Shown piece after piece: positions 24,983 through 33,506 of a stretch of 64,000 nucleotides of DNA. A program made the translations under genes and the position numbers. Within the stretch, counting starts at the first letter, position 1; every line of letters starts with the position of its first letter. The notes under the pieces are model-generated. The model saw only the letters and a list, made by a program, of their open reading frames with translations, ran no database searches and was not told where the DNA came from. The DNA is from an uncultured Propionibacteriaceae bacterium (lineage in GTDB: Bacteria; Actinomycetota; Actinomycetes; Propionibacteriales; Propionibacteriaceae): contig CAMDZW010000004.1 in assembly GCA_945911015.1 (NCBI GenBank), positions 62,001 to 126,000 on the forward strand, given 5' to 3'.

Positions 24983-25507
24983 ATGATCACCATCGTCGAC
25001 TACAACCCTGATTGGCCCGTGCAGTATGAGCGCACCGCAGCCCAGTTGGCGACCGTGGTGCCGTCGTCCTGGACGATCGAGCACATCGGATCGACCAGCG
25101 TCCCGGGACTGCCCTCCAAACCGATCATCGACCTCGCGGTTCGGGCGGAGACGCTCACGGCCGTCGACGAGTTGATTCCACAACTCCGTGCGATCGGCTG
25201 GTATCCGATCATGACCCAACCAGCCGGGCACCGTGTGCTGGTCAGGATGAAGGGCAACGAGCGAACCCACATCGCGCACTTCTTCCCGGTCGCCGACTGG
25301 GACGACGTCCACCAACGGGTCTTCGCTGCTTGGCTGCGGAACCACCCCGATGACCGTGACCGATATGCCCAGGCCAAACGCCAGGCTTCGCTGGAGGCGG
25401 AGGATGGACAGGACTACACGCTGCGCAAACGTGCCGTGGTCAAGGAAATCACCGATCGTGCTCGCGCGGCCCATGGTCTGCCAGCGGTGTCTGACTGGGA
25501 CGCCTGA
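24983..25507 (+). CDS. GrpB-family protein (nucleotidyltransferase fold)
   Basis: A 174-residue protein with the GrpB/UPF0157 core IEHIGSTSVPGLPSKPIIDL, a nucleotidyltransferase-like GS motif followed by an acidic residue. Then come HRVLVRMKGNERTHIAHFF and a helical C-terminus. GAGAGG lies 5 nt before the ATG at 24983, which fits the family's start. Members often occur alone or fused to dephospho-CoA kinase; their substrate is not established. The closely following convergent pseudogene ends 18 bp away. Confidence 0.82.
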   Translation: MITIVDYNPDWPVQYERTAAQLATVVPSSWTIEHIGSTSVPGLPSKPIIDLAVRAETLTAVDELIPQLRAIGWYPIMTQPAGHRVLVRMKGNERTHIAHFFPVADWDDVHQRVFAAWLRNHPDDRDRYAQAKRQASLEAEDGQDYTLRKRAVVKEITDRARAAHGLPAVSDWDA

Positions 25508-25524
25508 CCGTTGTTTCGACAGTG

Positions 25525-26399
25525 TCAGCGATCCAGGACCGAGCGTACGAGGTCGACGTCCTCGTCGGAGTTCCAGAGATGGAAGGCGGCGCGGACCCGA
25601 CCGGCACGGCCCGAGGCAATGATCCCGGCAGCCCGCAGCCGATCCAGGTCACGACCGTCGGGGTCTCCGCCAACGCCGGGTCGTGTCCGTACGTCGACGC
25701 CCAGCGGTCCTCTCCGGCAAACCACCCAGCCTGTACGGGGGCAAGTCGGCTCCACAGTGGGTCGGCGACGGTGAGGAAGGACAGCCCCCGCGGGCAGGAG
25801 AGCCATTTGTACGTGTGGCAGACGGTCGCATCCCAGTCGTCGGCCCGGCACGGCACGACCCCGGTCGCTTGAGTCAGGTCGCACAAGGTCATCGCTTCAG
25901 CCGCTGACGCCCGGCTCCGGATCGCCTCCACGTCGGCGATCCGGCCATCAGCCGACTGGACCAGCGCGAAGGCGACCAGTGCCGTACCCGGTGTGATGGC
26001 TTCAGCCAGTGCATCGAATGGGACAGCGATGACGTCGAGGTCACCACGAGCCAGGAACGGGTAGGTCACCGAGCTGAACTCGCCTTCGACGGTGACCACT
26101 CGCGCATCGGGCGGGAGCGCCTGCGCAACGACTGACACCTGGACCGAGGTCTGCGATCCGACCGCCACCCGGGACGCTTCGGTGCCGACGATCTGTGCAT
26201 AGGCCGTACGGGCCCGCTCCACCAGCGGATCGAAGTCAGTGGCCCGGACGTTACCGGCCTCCCACGCTTCGAGGTGGTCCCGCACTGCGGTAAGCGTTGC
26301 GTGGAACGGAAGTCCGAGCGCGGCCGCGTCCAGATATCCAGGGCGAGTGGCGAAGAGGTGGTCAACCACACGCGGATCGAAGGCAACCGGGCGAGCCAT
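25525..26399 (-). pseudogene. Class V aminotransferase pseudogene, deleted and frameshifted
   Basis: The N-terminal 240 residues read as an intact PLP-dependent class V aminotransferase of the EgtE/cysteine-desulfurase-like type, with the PLP lysine in CHTYKWLSCPRG (Lys198). At about 25655-25675 the frame breaks. The true C-terminus (LDRLRAAGIIASGRAGRVRA, then AAFHLWNSDEDVD) continues in the next frame and stops at 25525. The small domain is also about 60-90 residues too short, so a deletion accompanied the frameshift. The original frame continues as nonsense to 25449. Confidence 0.75.
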
Positions 26400-26548
26400 G
26401 TCGGTCAGCCTATCCCTGAGGCTTGGCCGGCCCGTGACAAGCAGCTGCCGATGTCGCCTTTCGACGTACAGCGCGTGGAACAGAAGTCGCAACAGAACGC
26501 GCGCAGAGGCTGATGTGTGGCCGTGAACGCGAACCTAGCGTTGCTGGC

Positions 26549-26962
26549 ATGAACACATTCAGGTCTCTGCGTTGGCTCCTCATCGTCGGTCTCGGTGCGC
26601 TCGCGCTGATCCGGCCCGTGGTGAACATCGTGGAGGACCAGCTCGGTGTCAGTGGCCCTCCTGCGATGTCGCTCATCATCACCGCGGTCATCTCCGTCAT
26701 CTGGATCGCTGTCGTGGGGCTGGGCCGGATCGCTCAACCGGTGCTCACCCTGCTCTTCACCGGACTCGTCTATGCGGTGTTCGCGGCCATCCTCAGCGGC
26801 ATCCTCTCCCCCATTCTGACCGGCGAACTCCAGGGACCGTTCGCCTCGCCCATCGCGATCATCCCGTTGCTGCTGGTCAACACCGTTTGGGGTCTGGCGG
26901 CCGGTGGCTTGGCCCTCGTGGTGCAACGGCTGCGTGGGCCCCGCAGTGTCGAGGCCGTCTGA
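26549..26962 (+). CDS. Small integral membrane protein
   Basis: A 137-residue protein with four hydrophobic segments (about residues 8-25, 42-60, 66-90 and 98-125) and short polar ends. I do not recognise a named family. No good Shine-Dalgarno is seen before 26549. It is followed after 33 bp by another small membrane protein on the same strand, so the pair probably form one operon. Confidence 0.65.
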   Translation: MNTFRSLRWLLIVGLGALALIRPVVNIVEDQLGVSGPPAMSLIITAVISVIWIAVVGLGRIAQPVLTLLFTGLVYAVFAAILSGILSPILTGELQGPFASPIAIIPLLLVNTVWGLAAGGLALVVQRLRGPRSVEAV

Positions 26963-26995
26963 CCTTCCCAGTCGCATTCACTGAAGGAGGACCCC

Positions 26996-27226
26996 ATGCG
27001 GAAGATCGGTGTCGGCGTACTCGGCCTCATCGGGGGCGTGCTGCTCGCGATCATCATCCAAGACATCCTGGCGACCGCCCTCGTCAACAGCGGAAGATCC
27101 CCGCGCGAGCTCGGTGTGGTGACTGGCCTTCTCATGCCCATCCTGGCCGTGCTCGGCGCCGTCGTGACAGTCATGCTCCACAGCCGGAGCGGCAAGCACG
27201 GACGGGATCAGGCTGCCGACGACTGA
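26996..27226 (+). CDS. Small two-helix membrane protein
   Basis: A 76-residue protein with two transmembrane helices (about 5-25 and 41-61) separated by a short polar loop, ending in a charged tail SGKHGRDQAADD. AAGGAGG at 5 nt from the ATG is a strong ribosome binding site. Function unknown. Confidence 0.7.
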   Translation: MRKIGVGVLGLIGGVLLAIIIQDILATALVNSGRSPRELGVVTGLLMPILAVLGAVVTVMLHSRSGKHGRDQAADD

Positions 27227-27244
27227 ACTGCGTGATGGCTGATC

Positions 27245-27730
27245 TCAGAGTTCGTCCAGCACGACATCGGCACGGTTGTCGAGCACCAACTGGAGCAAGG
27301 CTTGCAGCTTGTGATGAGTCGGCTCCGGCAGCGCGTCGACCGGGAACCAGCCCACCGCCGTGGACTCCTCGTCACCGACTGCCGCCTCGCCACCGACCCA
27401 TCGCGCCCGGAAGGCGTGGTCGAGATACTGACACTGGTCGCCGTTGGCGTAGGTGATTGGTTGGGTGACCACCATGGAGACCATCCGTTCGATCTCGATC
27501 TGGACCGACGCCTCTTCGGCCGCTTCCCGCACGGCGGTCTGGGCCGGATTCTCCCCCGGGTCAACAATTCCGCTGATCGGCGCCCACCGGCCGCTGTCGG
27601 AACGCTTCACCAGCAGGACTTCCTGCCCGTCAGTGCCGTCTCGCAGGACGATCGCCGTCGCACCCATCAGCCACAGCGGCGCGGTCCCGATGTGAGCACG
27701 GAGGTCGAGGACAAACTGGGGTGTCGGCAC
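27245..27730 (-). CDS. Nudix hydrolase
   Basis: A 161-residue Nudix enzyme. The Nudix box is at residues 54-76: Gly54, Glu60 and REAAEE at 68-73, which hold the catalytic Mg-binding glutamates. The N-terminus MPTPQFVLDLRAHIG and the substrate-side FRARWVGGE are like actinobacterial housekeeping Nudix proteins acting on damaged or excess nucleotides. It starts with GTG. The ribosome binding site GGGAGAG lies in what looks like the D-arm of a broken tRNA. Confidence 0.87.
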   Translation of the reverse strand: MPTPQFVLDLRAHIGTAPLWLMGATAIVLRDGTDGQEVLLVKRSDSGRWAPISGIVDPGENPAQTAVREAAEEASVQIEIERMVSMVVTQPITYANGDQCQYLDHAFRARWVGGEAAVGDEESTAVGWFPVDALPEPTHHKLQALLQLVLDNRADVVLDEL

Positions 27731-28145
27731 CTGTCCGCTCTCCCGTCAGCTGAGCTACAGCCGCAACGGTAACTCGCCCTTGATGACCAGAGACAACGTG
27801 TCGGCCATGTGCTGGCACTCCCCCAACGGGAGGCGCTCTCGTCGATGGGATCAATCAGGCGAGCGCTGATGTCTCGTAGGGCTCGTGGGGCTTGCTGATG
27901 TCGACCGAAGCGTTCACCCGGACCACGAAGCTCGGTGCGTGACAGTGCTGTTCGGCGACGGAGCTTTCGCCCGGCCAGAAGACCACCAGTTCGATTTGCT
28001 CGGCCCGCGCCTGGGGCGGTGTTCACGAACACCTCCTGCCGACTCATCGGACTCGATGTCTGACTCGCTCGGAGCCTACGGACGAAAGATCATCCAAAAC
28101 CGGCGATCGGCAAGCCTCACCTGAAAGTTCACCCACCCTGCTTCA
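27731..28145. other. Gene-poor stretch with tRNA 5'-half-like remnant and gene fragment
   Basis: No complete gene is evident in these 415 bp. On the minus strand 27764-27737 reads like the 5' half of a tRNA: a 7-nt acceptor strand GCGGCTG, TA, then a GCTC/GAGC D-arm, without the rest. Further up, an in-frame minus-strand stretch ending at 27855 encodes IELVVFWPGESSVAEQ and SFVVRVNASVDISKPH with GC-rich third positions but no usable start. It is probably the tail of a lost gene. Confidence 0.4.
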
Positions 28146-29237
28146 ATGGTGAGCATGACCACAGATCGGCAGTCGGCCGAGGCGACACCGGACCACACTC
28201 CGGCCGAGACGGCCCGGGAGACGGCCGCTCGGACCGATGAGCTGACCGAGCACGTCGGCCCCAAACCGGAGCCGCGACAGGCGGCAGTGATCTACAACCC
28301 CGTCAAGGTCGACCTTGACCAACTCAAGGCGGCAGTGGCTGCGGCCGAGCAGGCCGGTGCCTACGAGCCGTCACTGTGGCTGGAGACGAGCGAGGACGAT
28401 CCCGGGGTGACGATGGCGCAGGAGGCCGTGGCACGTGGGGTGTCAGTGGTCCTGGCCGCAGGCGGGGACGGAACGGTCCGCGCGGTGGCCGAGGGAGTCC
28501 GGGGCGCAGACGTCGCACTCGCCCTGTTGCCGCAGGGCACCGGCAACCTGCTGGCCCGGAATCTGGAGCTGACCCTGGACAACCTCGAGGAATCAGTGTC
28601 AACAGCGTTCGCCGGCGCGGACCGGCCCATCGACCTCGGCGTCGCCCGGTATGTCCTGGCCGATGGCGGTTCGGTCGAGAAGGTGTTCGTCGTGATGGCC
28701 GGCCTCGGCCTGGACGCGCAGATGATCGTCAACACCGACGAGGACCTCAAGAAGAAGGCCGGCTGGTTGGCGTACGTGCAGGCGCTCGGCAAGTCCATCA
28801 AGGGTGGGCGTCGGATCAGGCTCCGCTACACCCTGGACGACCACCAGCCGCGGGTCTCCCGCGTCCACACTCTGCTGGTCGGCAACTGTGGCTCGCTGCC
28901 CGGCAACGTGTTGTTGCTCCCCGAGGCCGCGGTCGATGACGGCATCTTTGACATCGTCGCGCTACGGCCGGACGGCCTCATGGGCTGGTTGAGCATCTGG
29001 TCCAAGATCCTGCTCGAGAACGGGATCCTGCGCCGGACCGAGGTGGGCCGCAAGCTCACCGGCGGGGAGAGCGGGACGGACCGGATCCGGGCGCTGCGGT
29101 ACCTGCGCGGGCAGCAGCTGCGTGTCCAGGTGCACGAGCCCGAGGAGTTCGAGCTCGACGGTGACACGGTCGGCGAGATCCGCGAGTTCACCGTGTCGGT
29201 CGAGCCGGGAGCGCTCCGGATCCGCGTGCCCGGCTGA
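28146..29237 (+). CDS. Diacylglycerol/lipid kinase family protein
   Basis: A 363-residue lipid kinase of the DagK/YegS/sphingosine-kinase superfamily. The nucleotide-binding motif GGDGTVRAVAEG is near residue 117, followed by LLPQGTGNLLARNL, the conserved metal/phosphate loop. The C-terminal beta-sandwich ends ELDGDTVGE. An N-terminal tail of about 45 acidic residues precedes the core. Either ATG at 28146 or the one three codons later may be used. It is predicted to phosphorylate a membrane lipid or sugar-lipid at the cytoplasmic face. Confidence 0.87.
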   Translation: MVSMTTDRQSAEATPDHTPAETARETAARTDELTEHVGPKPEPRQAAVIYNPVKVDLDQLKAAVAAAEQAGAYEPSLWLETSEDDPGVTMAQEAVARGVSVVLAAGGDGTVRAVAEGVRGADVALALLPQGTGNLLARNLELTLDNLEESVSTAFAGADRPIDLGVARYVLADGGSVEKVFVVMAGLGLDAQMIVNTDEDLKKKAGWLAYVQALGKSIKGGRRIRLRYTLDDHQPRVSRVHTLLVGNCGSLPGNVLLLPEAAVDDGIFDIVALRPDGLMGWLSIWSKILLENGILRRTEVGRKLTGGESGTDRIRALRYLRGQQLRVQVHEPEEFELDGDTVGEIREFTVSVEPGALRIRVPG

Positions 29238-29368
29238 CCCGGGCGCGACCAACTGGCTGCGAACCCGCAGTTACGACAATTCTCCGGCCGCCAGAGGTGC
29301 AGCATCTGCCCGGTTTCCAGTACGCGGAGTGGGGCCCGCGCCTTCACCGGCTACCGACAGCCGCCACG

Positions 29369-30325
29369 GAAGATGCTGGCTACATCAGCAAGCAGCAGAT
29401 CGTCCCGGTCGGCGATGTGATCGAGGACCTGGGCGGCACAGGGGTGTTCCCCCAGAACCTGCTCGACCTGCTGACCGTGAAGGACGCGATCTACTCCGTC
29501 CCGTCCAACATCCACCGTGCCAACGTGGTCTGGGCCAACACCCAGGTCCTCGACGACGCCGGGATCACAGCCGTCCCTGCGGATCTGGACGCCTGGATGG
29601 CCGACATGGAGACGATCAAGTCCAAAGGAGTGTCGACACCGCTGTCCATCGGCGGCGCCTGGACGCAGGTCCAGCTCCTCGAGACCGTCCTGCTGTCCAC
29701 CCTGGGCGCTGACGGTTACACCGCCCTGTTCACCGCCGACGGTGACTGGGAGTCCGCCGAGGTCACCACCGCCGCCGAGAAGTACGACCAGCTGCTCGAC
29801 TACGCCAACACCGCCTCCGACGGCGACGATTGGCCACCTGCCACGGACATGGTGATCGACGGCAAGGCCGCCTACAACGTGATGGGCGACTGGGCGGTGG
29901 CCCAGTTCGCCAGCAAGGACGTGGCCGAGGACGCGTACAGCTACTTCCCGGTCCCGGGCACCGACGGGGTCTTCGACTTCCTCGCCGACTCGTTCACCCT
30001 TCCGAAGGGAGCCAAGAATCCGGCCGGCTGCAAGGACTGGTTGATGACTGTCGGCTCGGCCGAGGGACAGCTCGCCTTCAACCTCGCCAAGGGATCGATC
30101 CCGGCCCGCACCGATGTTGCCCCCGATGAGTTCCCGGCCTACCAGAAGAGTGCGATGGACTCGTTCGCCAACGACACGATCGTTGCCTCGATCGCTCACG
30201 GCGCGGCCGTCAGCGAGGCCTGGTTGAGTGACATCACGACTGCGGTGTCGAAGTTCTACGGATCGAGGGACACCGAGACCCTGGTCTCCGATCTCGCCGC
30301 CGCCGCCAGCAAGCACGCCGGCTGA
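29369..30325 (+). pseudogene. Sugar ABC solute-binding protein lacking its N-terminus
   Basis: The frame from about 29369 (EDAGYISKQQIVPVGD) to the stop matches the C-terminal three quarters of a GtsA/UgpB-like glucose or oligosaccharide binding protein: YSVPSNIHRANVVWAN, then MVIDGKAAYNVMGDWAV. The signal peptide, lipobox and roughly the first 80-90 mature residues are absent, and the preceding 130 bp after the lipid kinase do not encode them. A GTG at 29297 opens the frame but adds only non-homologous residues and has no ribosome binding site. Without a signal peptide the protein cannot reach the transporter. The permease genes that follow are intact. Confidence 0.72.
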
Positions 30326-30338
30326 CGAGCGGCCCGGC

Positions 30339-31244
30339 ATGCGTCAGCTCAAACGCTGGGGCCCGGGACTGCTGCTGGTCAGCCCGTCGATCATCCTTGT
30401 CGGGGTGTTCGTCTACGGGCTGATCGGCCGCAACATCTGGACCTCCCTCGGTCGGCGGACCGACTATGTCACCGACCGCGTCCTGAATCCCGGCGGATAT
30501 CTCAACTATGTGCAGTTGTTGAGCGACCCGCGCTACCACCATGCGCTGTGGAATCTGCTGGTCCTCACGGTCGTGTTCGTCGCCGGCACGATGTTCTTCG
30601 GCCTGCTGTGGGCGTTGCTGCTCGAAAAGGGCGTCACCGCCGAAGGGGTGTTCCGCAGCATCCTGCTGCTGCCGATGGCGGTGTCGTTCATTGCCGCCGG
30701 GGTGGTGTGGCGGTGGCTGTTGTCACCGGCCCAGGGTGCTGACCAGGCGATCGGCCTGAACCAGCTCTTCCTCAAACTCGGCATGCCCGGGTTGCAGAGT
30801 GCCTGGTGGTCAGACCCCGGCCCATTCGCGATGGCGGCCATGGCGGTACCGGCGATCTGGCAGTTGTCCGGCTATGTGATGGCACTCTTCCTGGCCGGAT
30901 TCCGCGGGATCTCCGACGACCAACGGGAGGCGGCTCGCGTCGACGGGGCGACCGAGTGGCGGATCTATCGCCACATCCTGTTCCCCCAGTTGTCCCCAGT
31001 CGCACTGTCGGCGCTGATCATCGTCGGCCACATGTCGATGAAGATGTTCGACCTGATCTACTCAATCGCCGGGTCGAACTCGTACACCGCCGAAGTGCCC
31101 GCGACCCTGATGTGGATCCAGCTGTTCCCGCAGTCCGACCCGATCGCGGCCGCCACCAACGCCACGGTCCTGTTGACCATCGTCGCACTGGTCGTCATCC
31201 CGTACCTGGTCCACACCCACCGCAGTGAACGGGGTGACCGCTGA
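30339..31244 (+). CDS. Sugar ABC transporter permease (MalF/GtsB-like)
   Basis: A 301-residue permease with six transmembrane segments and the EAA loop REAARVDGATEWRIYRHILFP. The sequence, including the first periplasmic loop with NYVQLLSDPRYHHALW, is like the glucose/mannose GtsB group. It starts 13 bp after the damaged binding-protein gene and overlaps the next permease by 1 bp (TGATG). With its natural binding protein truncated and its promoter probably lost, it may be silent or pair with another binding protein. Confidence 0.85.
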   Translation: MRQLKRWGPGLLLVSPSIILVGVFVYGLIGRNIWTSLGRRTDYVTDRVLNPGGYLNYVQLLSDPRYHHALWNLLVLTVVFVAGTMFFGLLWALLLEKGVTAEGVFRSILLLPMAVSFIAAGVVWRWLLSPAQGADQAIGLNQLFLKLGMPGLQSAWWSDPGPFAMAAMAVPAIWQLSGYVMALFLAGFRGISDDQREAARVDGATEWRIYRHILFPQLSPVALSALIIVGHMSMKMFDLIYSIAGSNSYTAEVPATLMWIQLFPQSDPIAAATNATVLLTIVALVVIPYLVHTHRSERGDR

Positions 31245-32137
31245 TGAGCACCACCGAACTCGACCGTCCAGATCCAGACCTCACACGCCGTACGACACCC
31301 CCGGGCCGCGGTCGCGGCCAGGTCTCGGCCGGCGCGGTGCTCCGCTATGCCCTGTTGGTCCTGAGCGTGGTCATCGTGCTGGTGCCGATCTACGTGTTGG
31401 TGGTCACCAGCATCAAGGACGCAGCCACGATCTCCACGGCGACCGCCTGGGATCTGCCGTCCAAGCTCTCCGCAGCCGGGTGGGTCTCGGCCTTCGAACG
31501 ACTCGCTCCGTCGATGGGCCGATCGCTGATCCTGGCGGTCGTCGCAGCCGCTCTGTCGTCGATGCTCGGCGCGATGAACGGCTTCGTCTTCTCGAAGTGG
31601 CGGTTCCCGGGTGCCGACATCATCTTCACGATGTTCCTGTTCGGCATGTTCATCCCATACCAGGCCGTGATGATCCCGCTGCAGGCCATGTTGTTGAACC
31701 TGCCGCCGGGCTTCGACGGCATCGGCAAGCTGATCATCGTCCACACCGTGTACGGGATCCCGATCTGTTCGCTGATCTTCCGCAACTACTACGCGACCGC
31801 AGTGCCGACCGAGATCATCGAAGCGGCGAAGGTGGACGGCGCCGGCATGATCCGCACCTTCATCTCGGTGATCCTGCCGGTCTCGTTGCCCGGCTTCGTC
31901 GTTGCCCTCATCTGGCAGTTCACCTCGGCCTGGAACGACTTCCTGTTCGCGCTGTTCCTGACCCAGCCCACCAACGGCCCGGTCACCTACGCGCTGCAGG
32001 AGCTCGCCGGCGGACAGAACCCGAACTATGCCCAGATCTTCGCTGGAGTGTTGATCGCCTCCTTGCCGACCCTGGTGGTCTATCTGGTGCTGGGCCGGTG
32101 GTTCATCCGGGGTCTGATGTCAGGCTCGGTGAAGTAG
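31244..32137 (+). CDS. Sugar ABC transporter permease (MalG/GtsC-like)
   Basis: A 297-residue permease: cytoplasmic tail of about 30 residues, six transmembrane segments, EAA loop IEAAKVDGAGMIRTFISVILP and C-terminal GRWFIRGLMSGSVK, typical of GtsC/MalG-type subunits. The start codon shares an A with the previous stop. It ends 8 bp from the convergent Tat-exported protein gene. Confidence 0.86.
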   Translation: MSTTELDRPDPDLTRRTTPPGRGRGQVSAGAVLRYALLVLSVVIVLVPIYVLVVTSIKDAATISTATAWDLPSKLSAAGWVSAFERLAPSMGRSLILAVVAAALSSMLGAMNGFVFSKWRFPGADIIFTMFLFGMFIPYQAVMIPLQAMLLNLPPGFDGIGKLIIVHTVYGIPICSLIFRNYYATAVPTEIIEAAKVDGAGMIRTFISVILPVSLPGFVVALIWQFTSAWNDFLFALFLTQPTNGPVTYALQELAGGQNPNYAQIFAGVLIASLPTLVVYLVLGRWFIRGLMSGSVK

Positions 32138-32144
32138 CGGACGG

Positions 32145-33458
32145 TCATCCAGCGGGGATGCGCAACACGTGGACTCCGAGTGCGTCGAAGTCCAGATCGA
32201 TTTCGCCACCTCTGATCCGTACGTGATCGTGTTCGTACGGCAACTGCGCGACCCCGCCTTGTCGGCGGATGCCCGACAGCCGGACCGACACGGGCTCGGT
32301 GTGGGAGTTGACCATGATCACGTGGAGCACTCCTCGGTGCCGCTTGGCGAGCACCTTCACCGACGGCAGGGTGATGTCCTCCTCCATCCCGTACGGCAGG
32401 AACGGGTCGGACTCCGACTGGCCCGCGATCACCTCAGCGGTGATGTCGGGAGCGTCAACTCCCAACTGCAGCACGGTGTCGAGGCGATCACCGCTGGTGA
32501 GCTCGGCTGCAGCCTGGTTGTAGCTGACCAGACAGTCCTCCAGCGCCGGGCCGCCGTTGCGGCGGTAGAAGGAGTAGATGAACACCCCCAGGGCGCCCTC
32601 GGCCAGAGCGGCCCAGAAGTCGTGGTAGACGCCCTCGGGGGTCGCCCACTCCGCCGTCGAGGCGTGGTAGAGCTCGAGCGCCACGATCGGTGTCTTCTGG
32701 CCAGCGAGATAGTCCGGCCCGATCTCGCACCCGGCCAGCGCGATCGCCTCGTGCAGCTGCTGCAGCCGCCAACGCACCCAGACATGGGGCTGCTTGGCAT
32801 AGGTCGTGTAGGTGCTGATCGGGACAAGATCCAGGTACGGAGCATAGTTGGCGATCGCCGCTGCAGAGTAGTGGTTCGGGGTGTACATGTAGACCGGGCG
32901 CTGCAGCGGATCGTACTTCCGGATCCATGCGCTGTAGTTGGTGACGATGTCGATCTCGTTGCGGACCCAGTAGCGCATCTCCTCGGGGATGTCCCACCAT
33001 GCCAGCGCCGGGCTGCTGGCTCGTTCGCCGACCCAGGCCGCCACATCCTCTTCGGACCAGCCGACCCGGCCACCCGGATCGTTCACCCCACCCTCGGCGG
33101 GAATCTGCATCAGCGCAGCCATCTTCGCCTCTTCAGCCAGCCTGAGTGTTTCCAGGGTGATCTGCGGGGCACGGGGCTTGTCGTCGAGGTAGCGGTGCAC
33201 CATGTTCCAGCCATACTGCCGCTCGGTCTGCATGGCGTCGAGAGGATCCATCGGCTCGGGCACCTGGTCGGCCGGTCGATCGGCACCGATGTCATACCAC
33301 CCCAGCGGGAACTCGGGACCAGCCGGCCAGATGGACGTGCCGCGACCGGGTGCGGCGGCGGCAGCCAGTTGAGGCCGCCACAGGGCTGCGGCGGTCGCGG
33401 CCGCAGCGCTGCCGGCCAACAGGAGCCGGCGGGACACCGGCTGTTCGAAGGGGGACAT
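32145..33458 (-). CDS. Tat-exported putative glycoside hydrolase-like protein, copy 1
   Basis: A 437-residue secreted protein. SRRLLLAGSAAAAT with an Ala-rich hydrophobic run is a Tat signal. The body looks like a TIM barrel: FPLGWYDIG, ALAWWDIPEEMRYW, VYMYTPNHYS, DLVPISTY, VALELYHAS and VFIYSFYRRNG are the strand/loop segments, with the Glu-Glu pair and the later Glu in ALELY as possible catalytic acids. A C-terminal beta-domain starts near residue 340. AAAGGA lies 8 nt before ATG 33458. It is a paralogue of the next gene (shared WWDLPEEMRYW-type core) and belongs to the same operon. Family not recognised. Confidence 0.72.
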   Translation of the reverse strand: MSPFEQPVSRRLLLAGSAAAATAAALWRPQLAAAAAPGRGTSIWPAGPEFPLGWYDIGADRPADQVPEPMDPLDAMQTERQYGWNMVHRYLDDKPRAPQITLETLRLAEEAKMAALMQIPAEGGVNDPGGRVGWSEEDVAAWVGERASSPALAWWDIPEEMRYWVRNEIDIVTNYSAWIRKYDPLQRPVYMYTPNHYSAAAIANYAPYLDLVPISTYTTYAKQPHVWVRWRLQQLHEAIALAGCEIGPDYLAGQKTPIVALELYHASTAEWATPEGVYHDFWAALAEGALGVFIYSFYRRNGGPALEDCLVSYNQAAAELTSGDRLDTVLQLGVDAPDITAEVIAGQSESDPFLPYGMEEDITLPSVKVLAKRHRGVLHVIMVNSHTEPVSVRLSGIRRQGGVAQLPYEHDHVRIRGGEIDLDFDALGVHVLRIPAG

Positions 33459-33506
33459 TCCACTTTCCTTTCCTGGTGGCACGACCGTCGTGCCGGGCGA
33501 AGATGA

